In this document: piece by piece, positions 1 through 7,458 of the stretch
Position numbering within the stretch: the stretch's first letter is position 1
Layout of the letters: every line of letters begins with the position of its first letter
NCBI GenBank assembly: GCA_946497905.1
Contig: CAMMMI010000066.1
Span: forward strand, 1-10,239
Length of the DNA stretch: 10,239 nt
Direction of reading: 5' to 3'
Source of the DNA: an uncultured Clostridium sp.
GTDB taxonomy: Bacteria > Bacillota > Clostridia > TANB77 > CAG-508
Position numbers and translations under genes: made by a program
The notes under the pieces: generated by a model
What the model was told of the DNA's origin: nothing
Database searches by the model: none
The model's input: only the letters and a program-made list of their open reading frames with translations

Positions 1-73
1 ATTGATTTTTATATTATTTTCAGGCTTTGAAAAATTTTTTCATGTCTTTATCCTGCTTTTTGCCTTGGAAGTA

Positions 74-124
74 TTGACAAATACAACATTTTGTAATAAA
101 ATTATTTAGCAATTATGATATAAT
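74..124 (+). promoter_or_regulatory. Promoter region of the rplM-rpsI operon
   Basis: Two overlapping sigma-A candidates are visible. The first is TTGACA at 74-79, a 17-nt spacer and TAAAAT at 97-102. The second is an extended -10, TGATATAAT, at 116-124 without a good -35 at normal distance. Either gives a 5' leader of about 85-110 nt before the rplM start. The leader contains a C/G-rich patch (CTCCCCGGTGG, about 144-154) whose CTCC could pair with the Shine-Dalgarno GGAG at 199-202. Such leaders can mediate ribosomal protein autoregulation in Firmicutes, but I could not confirm a match to the known L13 leader. Confidence 0.6.
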
Positions 125-215
125 ATGAATTAAATATTAAACTTCTCCCCGGTGGTTTATATATTTAGTACATATAATAAAAATTATAAAAAGAAATAGG
201 AGGGTAATTTTTACC

Positions 216-653
216 ATGAATAATATAACATATAGTGCAAAAAAAGGCGAAGTAGAAAGCAAATGGTATATAATTGACGCAGCTAATAAACCACTTGGTA
301 GAGTTGCTACAGAAGCTGCTAAATTATTAAGAGGAAAACATAAACCAACATATACACCTCATATTGATACAGGTGATCATGTTATTATTTTAAATTGTAA
401 AGATGTAATTTTAACTGGAAACAAATTAAATCAAAAAATTTATAGACATCATTCAGGTTATATTGGAGGAATGAAAGAAGTTCCTGCAAAAGTAATGCTT
501 GAAAAAAATCCTGAAAAAGCAATGACTTTAGCTATAAAAGGAATGTTACCTCATAATTCTTTAGGTAGACAAATGGCTAAAAAATTAAGAGTATATGCAG
601 GAAGCGAACATGAAAATCAAGCACAAAAACCAGAAGTATGGGAGGTAAAATAA
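216..653 (+). CDS. rplM: Large ribosomal subunit protein uL13 (L13)
   Basis: This is ribosomal protein L13, an early-assembling protein of the 50S subunit that binds 23S rRNA. The 145-residue length is normal for the bacterial family. Family signatures are present: WYIIDAANKPLGRVAT near the N-terminus (residues 17-32), LLRGKHKPTYTPHIDTGDHV (about 38-57), the HHSGYIGG segment (about 78-85), and GMLPHNSLGRQMAKKL (about 109-124). The start is fixed by AGGAGGG at 198-204, 11 nt upstream of the ATG. It is followed one base after its stop by rpsI, the conserved bacterial L13-S9 pair, so the two are co-transcribed and probably translationally coupled. Nothing is unusual about it. Confidence 0.98.
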   Translation: MNNITYSAKKGEVESKWYIIDAANKPLGRVATEAAKLLRGKHKPTYTPHIDTGDHVIILNCKDVILTGNKLNQKIYRHHSGYIGGMKEVPAKVMLEKNPEKAMTLAIKGMLPHNSLGRQMAKKLRVYAGSEHENQAQKPEVWEVK

Positions 654-654
654 T

Positions 655-1056
655 ATGGCTAAAAATGAAAAAATTGTTTATTATGGTACAGGTAGAAGAA
701 AAAGTTCAGTAGCTAGAGTAAGATTACTTGAAGGTACTGGAAATATCACTATAAACGGAAAAGATATTAACGAATTTTTTGGTCCTGAAACTTTAAAAGT
801 TATCGTTAGACAACCACTTACAGTTACTAATACAACTTCTAAATATGATGTTATTTGTACTGTTAAAGGTGGAGGATTTACAGGTCAAGCTGGAGCTATT
901 AGACATGGTATTGCTAGAGCTTTAAACGAAGCAAATAATGAATACAGACCAGCTTTAAAATCAAATGGATTCTTAACTAGAGATCCTAGAATGAAAGAAA
1001 GAAAGAAATATGGTCTTAAAAAAGCTAGAAAAGCTCCACAATTCTCAAAAAGATAA
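655..1056 (+). CDS. rpsI: Small ribosomal subunit protein uS9 (S9)
   Basis: This is ribosomal protein S9 of the 30S head, whose basic C-terminal tail reaches the P-site tRNA. At 133 residues it has normal length. It begins with the family motif YGTGRRKSSVARVRL (about residues 10-24), carries the GGGFTGQAGAIRHGIARAL core (about 72-90), and ends in the conserved basic tail KKYGLKKARKAPQFSKR with the invariant terminal Lys-Arg. The ribosome site GGGAGG (640-645) lies inside the last codons of rplM, and only one base separates the rplM stop from this ATG. An intrinsic terminator follows about 40 nt after the stop, so the operon is just rplM-rpsI in this window. Confidence 0.98.
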   Translation: MAKNEKIVYYGTGRRKSSVARVRLLEGTGNITINGKDINEFFGPETLKVIVRQPLTVTNTTSKYDVICTVKGGGFTGQAGAIRHGIARALNEANNEYRPALKSNGFLTRDPRMKERKKYGLKKARKAPQFSKR

Positions 1057-1094
1057 TTACAAACACTTTTCAATGGAAACTGGAAAGTCTTACA

Positions 1095-1138
1095 GAAACC
1101 CTATGTTGTTAGAGAACAAAGGGTTTCTTTTATTTTGA
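1095..1138 (+). terminator. Intrinsic terminator of rplM-rpsI
   Basis: A perfect 8-bp stem, GAAACCCT (1095-1102) with AGGGTTTC (1120-1127), extends through an inner TTGTT/AACAA pairing and is followed by a T-rich tract (TTTTATTTTG). It lies 38 nt after the rpsI stop. Read from the other strand it has no T tract, so it probably does not serve the convergent sortase gene. Confidence 0.87.
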
Positions 1139-1200
1139 TTTACTATATATAATGTTTTAGATAAGTTTCTTATATTTATTAAAATTATAATCTTTTAATA

Positions 1201-1950
1201 TTATTTTTTCTTTGCTACTATTACAAATCTTCCATCTTCTTGGCTATATTCGCAAGTGCTTAATGTTAATAGTTGTTCTCCATATTTTGCTGTTTTTCCA
1301 GTATCATATAAACTTGCTTTTTTACTCTCTTCTATGTAGTAATTGTATTGTTCTTCATTTTCTGCATTAATAAAGTAATAATATCTAAAAACATTATTTT
1401 CATTTGTATAATAAACACGTGATAAGAAAACTGATATTATTTCATATTCACTATCATCTGTTAATGTAGTAAATCTTATGTCTGGATGTTCATTATAATA
1501 ACTTTCTTGCTTGTAATTTAATAATCCTTGAAACATATTGCCATTTTTATTATTATGGCCATACAAAAGTAAATTACTACTTGGTAAATCCCAATTATAA
1601 TCTTTATCTAAAAATATTGAACCATCCTTTGATTCTTCTTTTTTGTATGTATGTGTCATATAATATTGGTTGTCAGTTCCTTGTACTACTGGAAAATTTA
1701 TCTTTGTATTTGGAATTTCTAGCCAACCGATTATATCTTCATTTTCTTTTTTCAAAGCTTCTACTTGTAACATTCTTTCTGTCTTTTCAGTTGTTATTTT
1801 AGTTTTATCAATTACAACTTCTTGTAGAATATTATTATTTTTATTGTATATGCATATGACAATAATTGTAATTATAATGAGAAATAATATTACAATTATT
1901 TTTTTATTTTTATGTTTGTTTTTAATTATATGTTTTGCTTGTTTTTTCAT
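1201..1950 (-). CDS. srtB: Class B sortase
   Basis: This is a membrane-anchored cysteine transpeptidase that cleaves a C-terminal sorting signal between Thr and Gly (or Asn) and joins the surface protein to the cell wall. The 249-residue protein has a basic N-terminus, one membrane segment (about residues 18-34) and an extracellular catalytic domain. The catalytic triad is complete: His132 in LLYGHNNKN, Cys233 in TLSTCEYS and Arg241 in DGRFVIVAKK. The TLSTC motif and the long region before the Cys containing a helix fit class B. It lies 28 nt downstream of a gene for a TPKTG-ending secreted protein, which is very likely its substrate. There is no strong Shine-Dalgarno sequence (only GTGAG near the start). 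Class B sortases are known for haem-uptake proteins in Staphylococcus and for (S/P)PXTG proteins in C. difficile; the latter is the closer parallel. Confidence 0.94.
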   Translation of the reverse strand: MKKQAKHIIKNKHKNKKIIVILFLIIITIIVICIYNKNNNILQEVVIDKTKITTEKTERMLQVEALKKENEDIIGWLEIPNTKINFPVVQGTDNQYYMTHTYKKEESKDGSIFLDKDYNWDLPSSNLLLYGHNNKNGNMFQGLLNYKQESYYNEHPDIRFTTLTDDSEYEIISVFLSRVYYTNENNVFRYYYFINAENEEQYNYYIEESKKASLYDTGKTAKYGEQLLTLSTCEYSQEDGRFVIVAKKK

Positions 1951-1978
1951 ATTAAACTCACATTTCTTTTTAATATAA

Positions 1979-3427
1979 TTATTTTATTTTTATTATAAAT
2001 GTTATCCCACATACTGCTATTATACCTAAAATATAAGGCATAACATTTGTTTCTGTTCCAGTTTTAGGTGTATCATCTTTTTCGTTATTGTTATTTTCAA
2101 TCTCTGCTAGAACATATTTACTAAAGTGGTCTGTTTCAAATTGTGCGTAATTTCCAACTATTGTAACTTTATATTCTATCTTGTTTCCATTATCTTCTAC
2201 TCTATACACAATCAATTTTGATTTATCAAAATTATCTGGAATTGGAATACTTACTTTTACTTTTCCATTTGGTTGTATCTCAACACCATTTGATTTTAAT
2301 GTAATATCAAATGCTTTAAACTTATTTACATTAGATAACAATCTTTTTAAATTGTCAAATGTTGTTCCTTCTGTTATTGGTTTTACTTCTAAAACTACAT
2401 CATTTGGCACTACACTGTCATTGGCTTCTAACTTAATGTTAGTTTCTTTATCAGTTACTATAACTGAATTTGCATTATCTGTTGTAGTATTTCCTATGTT
2501 ATCTATTCCATTTATTATAATATAGCTTGGCATATCTTCCTCATAACCCCAATTTGCATAAACTGTATATCCATTAGGGATATCTATATCTAATTTATAA
2601 AACTCGTTTTTATTTTTTGTTCCTTTTTCTATTCTAACTATATGTTCTCCAAAATCTTTATTATTTTCTTTAATTAAATTAATAACATAGTCTTTAGCTT
2701 CATTTTTAGTAACTGTATCCGGAATATTTATAACTGGAACTGTTAGTTCTTGTCCCATTTTCTTTACATCATATAAAATTCCATCTTTAAATACTCCTAA
2801 TACTGTTCCACTTTCCCAAGTCCATACATTTATACCTCCATCTGTTCCTCCTGCTCCAGCACTTGCTTTAACAGTGACTGATTCATCATTAATTTGTTTT
2901 GTATATGTATCTGTTATCATTGTAAAATAATTATTAAATACTGTATCAAAATCAATTTTGTCTGAATAAAAATTTAACTCTACCTCATAATACCTTGGAC
3001 TTTTAAGTTTGCTAGTTAAATTTTTTACATATTCTTCATCTGTTGAATTCTTTTTATTTGTATTGTTATATACTACTGATATTTTTTTACTTTTTAGAAT
3101 ACCCCCATTTTTATCTGTAATCATTACATTTGCTGTATGAATATCCAAGAAATATAGTTGAGTTCCACTTACTGAGACTTTAACTTCATCAGTAGATATA
3201 TTATTCTCTATACATATTTCTTCTATTTCTTGTTTGATTAATTCGTCTGCCTTTTCATATTCAATTTCTGGTATATCTATTGAGATACTTTCTGGTATTA
3301 AATCAAATAATTGTTGTGCTTGTTCTTCACTTGTTGCATTAACAGTATTTATATTAAATACTAATATTACTGCTAACATTATTCCTAATGTTAATAAAAT
3401 TTTTACATTTGTTTTTAATCTTAACAT
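1979..3427 (-). CDS. Secreted cell-wall-anchored protein with TPKTG sorting signal
   Basis: I do not recognise a named family. The 482-residue protein has a signal peptide (basic start, hydrophobic residues about 8-26, likely cleavage after VNA at 31) and a complete sorting signal at the C-terminus: TPKTG (453-457), hydrophobic stretch (about 463-479) and the basic tail KIK. Between these lie an acidic helical segment (about 32-80), a middle region with a glycine/alanine-rich turn ASAGAGGTDGG (188-198), and a C-terminal beta-rich domain (about 322-442) ending in YAQFETDHFSKYVLAE, a type of tail seen in clostridial surface proteins next to the wall anchor. Start: AAGGAG at 3434-3439, 6 nt before the ATG. 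It is the first gene of an operon with the class B sortase and is read from a good extended -10 promoter. TPKTG resembles the (S/P)PXTG signals of C. difficile SrtB rather than LPXTG. Adhesin or ligand-binding roles are possible but not shown. Confidence 0.86.
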   Translation of the reverse strand: MLRLKTNVKILLTLGIMLAVILVFNINTVNATSEEQAQQLFDLIPESISIDIPEIEYEKADELIKQEIEEICIENNISTDEVKVSVSGTQLYFLDIHTANVMITDKNGGILKSKKISVVYNNTNKKNSTDEEYVKNLTSKLKSPRYYEVELNFYSDKIDFDTVFNNYFTMITDTYTKQINDESVTVKASAGAGGTDGGINVWTWESGTVLGVFKDGILYDVKKMGQELTVPVINIPDTVTKNEAKDYVINLIKENNKDFGEHIVRIEKGTKNKNEFYKLDIDIPNGYTVYANWGYEEDMPSYIIINGIDNIGNTTTDNANSVIVTDKETNIKLEANDSVVPNDVVLEVKPITEGTTFDNLKRLLSNVNKFKAFDITLKSNGVEIQPNGKVKVSIPIPDNFDKSKLIVYRVEDNGNKIEYKVTIVGNYAQFETDHFSKYVLAEIENNNNEKDDTPKTGTETNVMPYILGIIAVCGITFIIKIK

Positions 3428-3576
3428 ATCTTTCTCCTTCTTTATTTATTTTTTAATGTAATCTTGTATTTATCACCCCCACATACAATAAACTAATAAT
3501 ATTTTTGTAATTGATAACTATATTATTTATATCTGATTGTATCTATTTTCTATATATCTAATTACTCTTTATTGAA

Positions 3577-3605
3577 AGTATATCATTTTTATTTTTGTTT
3601 GTCTA
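3577..3605 (-). promoter_or_regulatory. Promoter of the surface-protein/sortase operon
   Basis: On the - strand, TAGACA (complement of 3600-3605), a 17-nt spacer and TATACT (complement of 3577-3582), with a TGA directly before the -10 giving an extended TGATATACT. Transcription would start near 3570, leaving an AT-rich leader of about 140 nt. I looked for a c-di-GMP riboswitch in that leader, because C. difficile SrtB substrates can have one, and saw none. Confidence 0.62.
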
Positions 3606-3610
3606 CTGTT

Positions 3611-3637
3611 TTCGTGAGTTATTATTTCATGAGTTAT
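3611..3637. repeat. Tandem 12-bp repeat, possible operator
   Basis: TTCGTGAGTTAT (3611-3622) is repeated as TTCATGAGTTAT (3626-3637), 11 of 12 bases identical with a 15-bp period. The pair starts 6 bp upstream of the -35 of the surface-protein promoter and lies about 50 bp before the divergent regulator gene. It also overlaps where the regulator's own -35 would be if TACAAT at 3657-3662 is its -10. The placement suits a regulator-binding site; the protein that would bind is not known. Confidence 0.45.
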
Positions 3638-3688
3638 ATTTTTGTTTAATTTTTCCTACAATATATATAGAATTGTGAGGTGTTCTTT

Positions 3689-3889
3689 ATGATAATATTG
3701 AATGTTATAGAACTATTAAAGAAGAGAGGTAAAACAAAATATTGGTTATTTAATCAATTAGATATGAGCTATACTAATTTTAATAATATTGTAGAAAATA
3801 AAACTAAATCTATAAAATACGAGAATATAGAAAAATTTTGTAAAATTTTAAATTGTGAACCTAATGATTTATTTAAATTCAATGAATAG
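3689..3889 (+). CDS. Small Cro/C1-type helix-turn-helix regulator
   Basis: This is a 66-residue single-domain DNA-binding protein of the XRE (Cro/C1) type. The segment GKTKYWLFNQLDMSYTNFNNIVENKTKSIKYENIEKFCKILNCEPNDLF covers the five-helix fold: helix 2 TKYWLFNQLDM, recognition helix SYTNFNNIV, and the typical ending CKILNCEPNDLF. I chose the ATG at 3689 because GAGGTG (3677-3682) sits 6 nt before it; an in-frame GTG at 3680 lies inside that ribosome site. It diverges from the surface-protein/sortase operon, so it may control that operon, itself, or both. The possible -10 TACAAT (3657-3662) has only a weak -35. Its last codons form part of a strong terminator hairpin. No partner toxin or second domain is visible. 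Confidence 0.86.
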   Translation: MIILNVIELLKKRGKTKYWLFNQLDMSYTNFNNIVENKTKSIKYENIEKFCKILNCEPNDLFKFNE

Positions 3890-3935
3890 GCTACTAGACA
3901 AATAATCTAGTAGCCTATTCATTTTCTAAATTTTT
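3881..3935 (+). terminator. Strong hairpin terminator shared by convergent genes
   Basis: A perfect 18-bp stem (3881-3898 with 3906-3923) with a 7-nt loop (CAAATAA), followed on the + strand by TTCTAAATTTTT. The left arm contains the last codons and the TAG stop of the regulator gene. The superoxide dismutase reading frame ends at 3949 on the other strand, 26 bp away; the tract after the hairpin on that strand is less T-rich, so it may stop both transcripts but is best for the + strand. Confidence 0.87.
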
Positions 3936-3948
3936 GCATTTCTTTATT

Positions 3949-4540
3949 TTAATTCACTTTGTGAAACCTTTTATTTACCACATTCCAATTAACTATGTTC
4001 CAAAAAGCATTAATATACTCAGGTCTTTTAGTTTGATATTGCAAATAATATGAATGTTCCCACATATCTAATACCAAAAGTGGCTTACATCCCCATAAGG
4101 TCAGATTTTGATGTTTCTCACATTGCAAAATTTCTAATCTTCCCCACTTAGGAATCCATACCAACATACACCATCCGTGAAGCTTCTACTGCTTTACTAG
4201 CCTCTGTAAATTGATTTTTAAATGCATCATAACTTCCAAAATCCTTAGTTATTTGTTGCATTAGTTCTAAATTAGGTTCTGTTGGTATTGCAGGACCCAT
4301 ATTTTCAAAAAATAATTCATGTAAAATAGCTCCTGAGCCAAAAAAGCTTAAGTTTTTTTCTAAGCATTTTATATTAGAAAAATCATTTGTTTCTCTTGCC
4401 TTTTTCAATTCTTCAGCTGTTTTATTCGTATTATCTACATATCCCTTATATAAAATTCGGTAATGCAATTCTAGTGTTTGTGTTGAATAATATGGTTCTA
4501 ATGCATTTAGTGGATATGGTAAATCAATCATTTTTAACAT
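3949..4540 (-). pseudogene. sodA: Fe/Mn superoxide dismutase, interrupted by a 1-base frameshift
   Basis: This enzyme family converts superoxide to oxygen and hydrogen peroxide. The gene is in two frames: 4540 to about 4178, reading on to a stop near 4140, and a second frame down to 3949. Removing one C in the coding strand (the G at 4177 on the + strand) turns SRMVYVGMDS-stop into SGWCMLVWIPKWGRLEILQ, the normal family sequence, and gives a 196-residue protein of normal length. All four metal ligands are then present: His26 (LELHYRIL), His74 (AILHELFFEN), Asp158 and His162 (DMWEHSYY). The start MLKMIDLPYPL at 4540 is set by AGGAGG (4546-4551); an upstream ATG at 4585 is not needed. The otherwise intact protein means a recent mutation or a sequencing error. 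The metal (Fe or Mn), and so the symbol, is not settled. It lies just downstream of yunB; a superoxide dismutase takes part in coat formation in B. subtilis spores, so the site may not be accidental. Confidence 0.9.
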
Positions 4541-4627
4541 AAATACCTCCTTCCTTTGTATATTATTGTATCCTTTTATAATCATAATATGTTCATATAT
4601 TAGTATTTTTAATAAGAAAAATTTTCT

Positions 4628-5347
4628 CTAGTTTATCATTTCAAGTGCATCACTTGTTCCATTTAGACCTTCCAAATTATAATATGTATCTGGTATTGTT
4701 CCTACTATTACATTTTCTACTAGTAATACTTGGTTTGTTATCTCTCTTTCTATATTATCAAAAGGTGTTAATATATTTACTTTACATTTTACCTCTAAAT
4801 ACACTCTGTGTAACGTTTGATTTATTCCTTGTGCTGTAAATTCACTTTTTAAGTCTGTTTCGACACTCCCTATAGATGATATTCTTATTTTTATACCTGG
4901 TCCTCTACCGGCTAATAATTTAAATCCTGTAAAACTTCCAAGAGCTATTTCTATATCTTCTCTTCCTCTATTTTCTAACTCTGTTTCTATTTTTACTGCA
5001 ACATCTGAAATTATTTCATTTATTACTATTACATTTGATCTTACCATTGTTATTTTATTATCTGAATCTTTTTCTATTATGAACATGTCATCATATGTGT
5101 ATCTCTTCATAACTGCTGTTGCTTGCTCATTAGATATTATTGTTGCTATTGATTTAGCTTTATTTTCACATAAAGTATCAAATATTGGTAAAATTGAATC
5201 TAAAATTAATTTTGCTGTGCTAAATGCTATTATTAGTATTATTATAATTTGTAATTTTTTTTTATTCTTTTTATCTTGAATTTTTCTTTTATAATAATTT
5301 ATTTTATTAAATATGGTTATTCTTGGCCTAGAATAAATTTTATACAT
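4628..5347 (-). CDS. yunB: Sporulation protein YunB
   Basis: YunB is a conserved endospore protein, made under sigma-E in the mother cell of B. subtilis; its biochemical role is unknown. The 239-residue protein has a basic N-terminus, one membrane segment (about residues 33-51) and an extracytoplasmic domain. The family-typical segments are GSFTGFKLLAGRGPGIKI (137-154), GSVETDLKSEFTAQGINQT (160-178), HRVYLEVKCKV (180-190) and the C-terminal GTIPDTYYNLEG (216-227). Its ATG lies inside the last codons of sipL (8-nt overlap) and lacks a good ribosome site of its own, so translation is probably coupled to sipL. No clear terminator was seen before the superoxide dismutase gene. Confidence 0.93.
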   Translation of the reverse strand: MYKIYSRPRITIFNKINYYKRKIQDKKNKKKLQIIIILIIAFSTAKLILDSILPIFDTLCENKAKSIATIISNEQATAVMKRYTYDDMFIIEKDSDNKITMVRSNVIVINEIISDVAVKIETELENRGREDIEIALGSFTGFKLLAGRGPGIKIRISSIGSVETDLKSEFTAQGINQTLHRVYLEVKCKVNILTPFDNIEREITNQVLLVENVIVGTIPDTYYNLEGLNGTSDALEMIN

Positions 5348-6905
5348 AATTAACCATTTCTACTTTTCTATTTTCTTTTTTTGTATATCTTGGTATATAT
5401 AATTTTTGTCCTGGTATTATTAGATTTACATCTTCTATTCCATTTGTTCTAGCTATATCATCTATTGTACTTCCAAATTGTTTTGCTATTTTCCATAAGG
5501 TATCATCTTTTTTTACTATATATAGTACTATATTATAATCCTCTTCTTCCCTTTCTCCACTTGATTGCAATTCATCTATAACATTTAAACTTGCATTTTC
5601 AGATGAATTAGCATTAATTAACATATCTACATTTGTTGTTACATTGCCACCATCTTGAATAACAAAATTTTTATCTCTTGTTTCCATATCTATTTCCATA
5701 TTTACATCTTCGCCATTTTCTAAATTATCAACAACAAAATCAAATGGTATTTTTGTATTTCTTGTTTCTAAATCTAAATTATTATCTGATACTAAAAACC
5801 TCATATCCAATTCACATTCATACAGAACCTTTGTCTTTAACCTATTTTCTTTTACTATAGTAGGATTTGTATCAACATCTAAGATTGTTCTATTTTCTAA
5901 ATTTTCTAATATTATTTTCTCATTTATTTGTTTTGATATTTGAAAGTTTCTTCTATTTTTCATTGTTGTAATTTGTCTTGTATTATATGTTAAATTTTCA
6001 CAAGGGCTATATATATCTTGTATTATGTTTATTTCTTTTTCCTCATACACTGTACATGATACTCCTACTTCTATTTCAACATATATAGAATGCTCTTCTA
6101 CTTGATTTGGTTTTATTATCATATTTCTTATTTCATAATGCACATTACATATATTTTGTTCGTTTATATTTTGAATATCTATAAATCCTACTATTGGTAT
6201 TTTTGCATTTACTAGATTTATTCTATTATCCTCTGTCAAATACATAATTTTGATTTCTGCTTCTGCTTTTGTAAGTATTTTGTTGTAACTTATTTTTATG
6301 TCTTTATCTATAATATTTACATTTGCTTTTAATATTTCAGCTAGATTATCTATATTGTCTATTGCTATTGTATCTTTTGCATTTATTTTTGTTTCTCCCA
6401 TTCCTATTAATGAATTTACTTTTAAATTTTCTTTTAGCATTTGTATTTCTTCAGCATTTTGTATGTTATTTATTATTTCTATTTCTTCATTATTATATAT
6501 CTTTATATCCGCTTCTAATGTAGCTTTTATTCCTATTTTTCTTCCATTTATGACTTTGCATTCTATTGTTTTTAATTTTACATCAATTATACTATTCATT
6601 CCTTCTCTGCAATTTGTTACATTTATATTTTCTGAAAAGTCCAAATTTGTACTTATTCCCCTTACTTTATCTTCTCCATTTTCTGATAAATACATTATAT
6701 ATGTGTTTATACTTCCTGCAATTTTAACTTTATCATCCATTATTTCTTTATTATATATATTTACAACCCCACTTGTACAAATTGTGCTTAAAATATCTGG
6801 CTTAGAGTCTGGAACTATCATATCTCCTTCTACAAATATTATTTCTCTTTTTGATGATACTAATTTATTTATAGATAAATTTTCCTTTATTGTATCTACA
6901 ACCAT
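5340..6905 (-). CDS. sipL: SipL-like coat-anchoring protein (SPOCS repeats plus LysM)
   Basis: SipL works in the mother cell of clostridia, binding SpoIVA so that the coat base attaches to the forespore membrane; it is the functional counterpart of B. subtilis SpoVID. The 521-residue length is close to that of C. difficile SipL. SPOCS (DUF3794) units can be seen at about residues 25-97, 180-245 and 335-395, each with alternating beta-strand patterns and a terminal PF-type motif, for example NTKIPFDFVV in the third. A LysM domain occupies 461-505 (YIVKKDDTLWKIAKQFGST ... IIPGQKLYIP). In C. difficile the LysM contacts SpoIVA. There is no signal peptide, as expected for a cytoplasmic coat protein. 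Start: AAGGAGGT (6912-6919), 6 nt before the ATG. It follows veg and its terminator, so it needs its own promoter, and it overlaps yunB downstream. Confidence 0.93.
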   Translation of the reverse strand: MVVDTIKENLSINKLVSSKREIIFVEGDMIVPDSKPDILSTICTSGVVNIYNKEIMDDKVKIAGSINTYIMYLSENGEDKVRGISTNLDFSENINVTNCREGMNSIIDVKLKTIECKVINGRKIGIKATLEADIKIYNNEEIEIINNIQNAEEIQMLKENLKVNSLIGMGETKINAKDTIAIDNIDNLAEILKANVNIIDKDIKISYNKILTKAEAEIKIMYLTEDNRINLVNAKIPIVGFIDIQNINEQNICNVHYEIRNMIIKPNQVEEHSIYVEIEVGVSCTVYEEKEINIIQDIYSPCENLTYNTRQITTMKNRRNFQISKQINEKIILENLENRTILDVDTNPTIVKENRLKTKVLYECELDMRFLVSDNNLDLETRNTKIPFDFVVDNLENGEDVNMEIDMETRDKNFVIQDGGNVTTNVDMLINANSSENASLNVIDELQSSGEREEEDYNIVLYIVKKDDTLWKIAKQFGSTIDDIARTNGIEDVNLIIPGQKLYIPRYTKKENRKVEMVNYV

Positions 6906-6935
6906 TTTTTTACCTCCTTGTTTTTTTCTTTATAC

Positions 6936-6966
6936 ATTGTTATGAGACTTTATATGAATTTATGAC
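6936..6966 (-). promoter_or_regulatory. Possible sigma-E promoter of sipL-yunB
   Basis: On the - strand GTCATAAAT (complement of 6958-6966), 13 nt, then CATAACAAT (complement of 6936-6944). These resemble the sigma-E -35 (GTCATATTT-like) and -10 (CATACAAT-like) elements, the latter with one extra A. The start would fall near 6929, just before the ribosome site. The position is right because the veg terminator isolates sipL, but the match is imperfect. Confidence 0.33.
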
Positions 6967-7070
6967 TTAGATTTACCATTTTCTTTCGTTCGATATATAT
7001 TTCTAGTTTTAAAAGAATATTAAAACAGTTTTATTAAATACTGTATATATTTTTTAATCACTGAATACAA

Positions 7071-7111
7071 CAAAAAAGACATGTTTAAGTATTTTTAAAT
7101 ACTCACATGCC
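7071..7111 (-). terminator. Intrinsic terminator of veg
   Basis: On the - strand GGCATGT and GAGTATTT pair with AAATACTT and ACATGTC (15 bp including two G-T pairs and a 2-nt bulge), followed directly by six T residues (complement of 7072-7077). It lies 22 nt after the veg stop and separates veg from sipL. Confidence 0.86.
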
Positions 7112-7132
7112 TTGTATTTGTTATAACTCATT

Positions 7133-7429
7133 TTATGCTAAAGATGTTTTTCTTTTACTTGGTACTGGTGGTGGAATTAATGGACTATATGAATCTCCAT
7201 CAAATACTTGCACCTCTACTGTTCTTGTTAAAATGTCTGTATAACTATAAGTTACATTTCTATTATTTTCCTCATATTTTACTACAAAAATATTAGGATA
7301 TACTTTTTCTATTGTTGCTTCCTTTTCAAAGACTTTACTTCTACCTAAAGAGCCTTTTACTATTATCTTTTGTCCTACTTTTTCTAAGATGTCAGTTTTA
7401 AGATTTGCTATATCACTTCTACAAATCAT
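7133..7429 (-). CDS. veg: Veg protein
   Basis: This is the small Veg family protein, very strongly expressed in growing B. subtilis, where it has been linked to biofilm matrix genes through SinR; its basic function in clostridia is unknown. The family core is clear: IANLKTDILEKVGQKIIVKGSLGR (helix plus first strands), SKVFEKEATIEKVYPNIFVVKY and NVTYSYTDILTRTVEV, a small SH3-like beta fold. The C-terminal extension is proline/basic (PLIPPPVPSKRK, about 83-94). I chose the ATG at 7429 (98 residues): an in-frame ATG at 7468 would lie upstream of the predicted transcription start, while AGGTGA (7434-7439) precedes 7429. It lies between yabG and sipL, the same order as I recall from C. difficile, and has its own promoter and terminator. 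Confidence 0.92.
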   Translation of the reverse strand: MICRSDIANLKTDILEKVGQKIIVKGSLGRSKVFEKEATIEKVYPNIFVVKYEENNRNVTYSYTDILTRTVEVQVFDGDSYSPLIPPPVPSKRKTSLA

Positions 7430-7458
7430 GCTATCACCTACTCCCTTAAGATAAGAAA

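Noticed and set aside
125..197. L13 leader autoregulatory RNA
   Set aside because: A C/G-rich patch and possible pairing with the ribosome site are visible, but I could not match it to the known leader structure by eye.
3428..3570. c-di-GMP riboswitch in the leader of the surface-protein operon
   Set aside because: Sought because C. difficile SrtB substrates can have one; the leader is AT-rich and shows none of the conserved riboswitch blocks.
4140..4190. Programmed frameshift in the superoxide dismutase
   Set aside because: No slippery sequence or downstream structure at the site, and this family is not known to use recoding; a plain mutation or sequencing error is simpler.
4541..4585. Longer superoxide dismutase start at 4585
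   Set aside because: The extra 15 residues do not resemble the family N-terminus and run across the AGGAGG that serves the ATG at 4540.
4541..4627. Promoter of the superoxide dismutase gene
   Set aside because: TATGAT and TACAAT are present but neither has a recognisable -35 at the right distance; in such AT-rich DNA they are not enough.
6298..6945. Long + strand open frame opposite sipL (215 codons)
   Set aside because: It is an antisense shadow of sipL, has low-complexity hydrophobic translation and no ribosome site; similar antisense frames at 1581-1978, 2181-2525, 5079-5279, 8144-8404 and 9026-9577 were rejected for the same reason.
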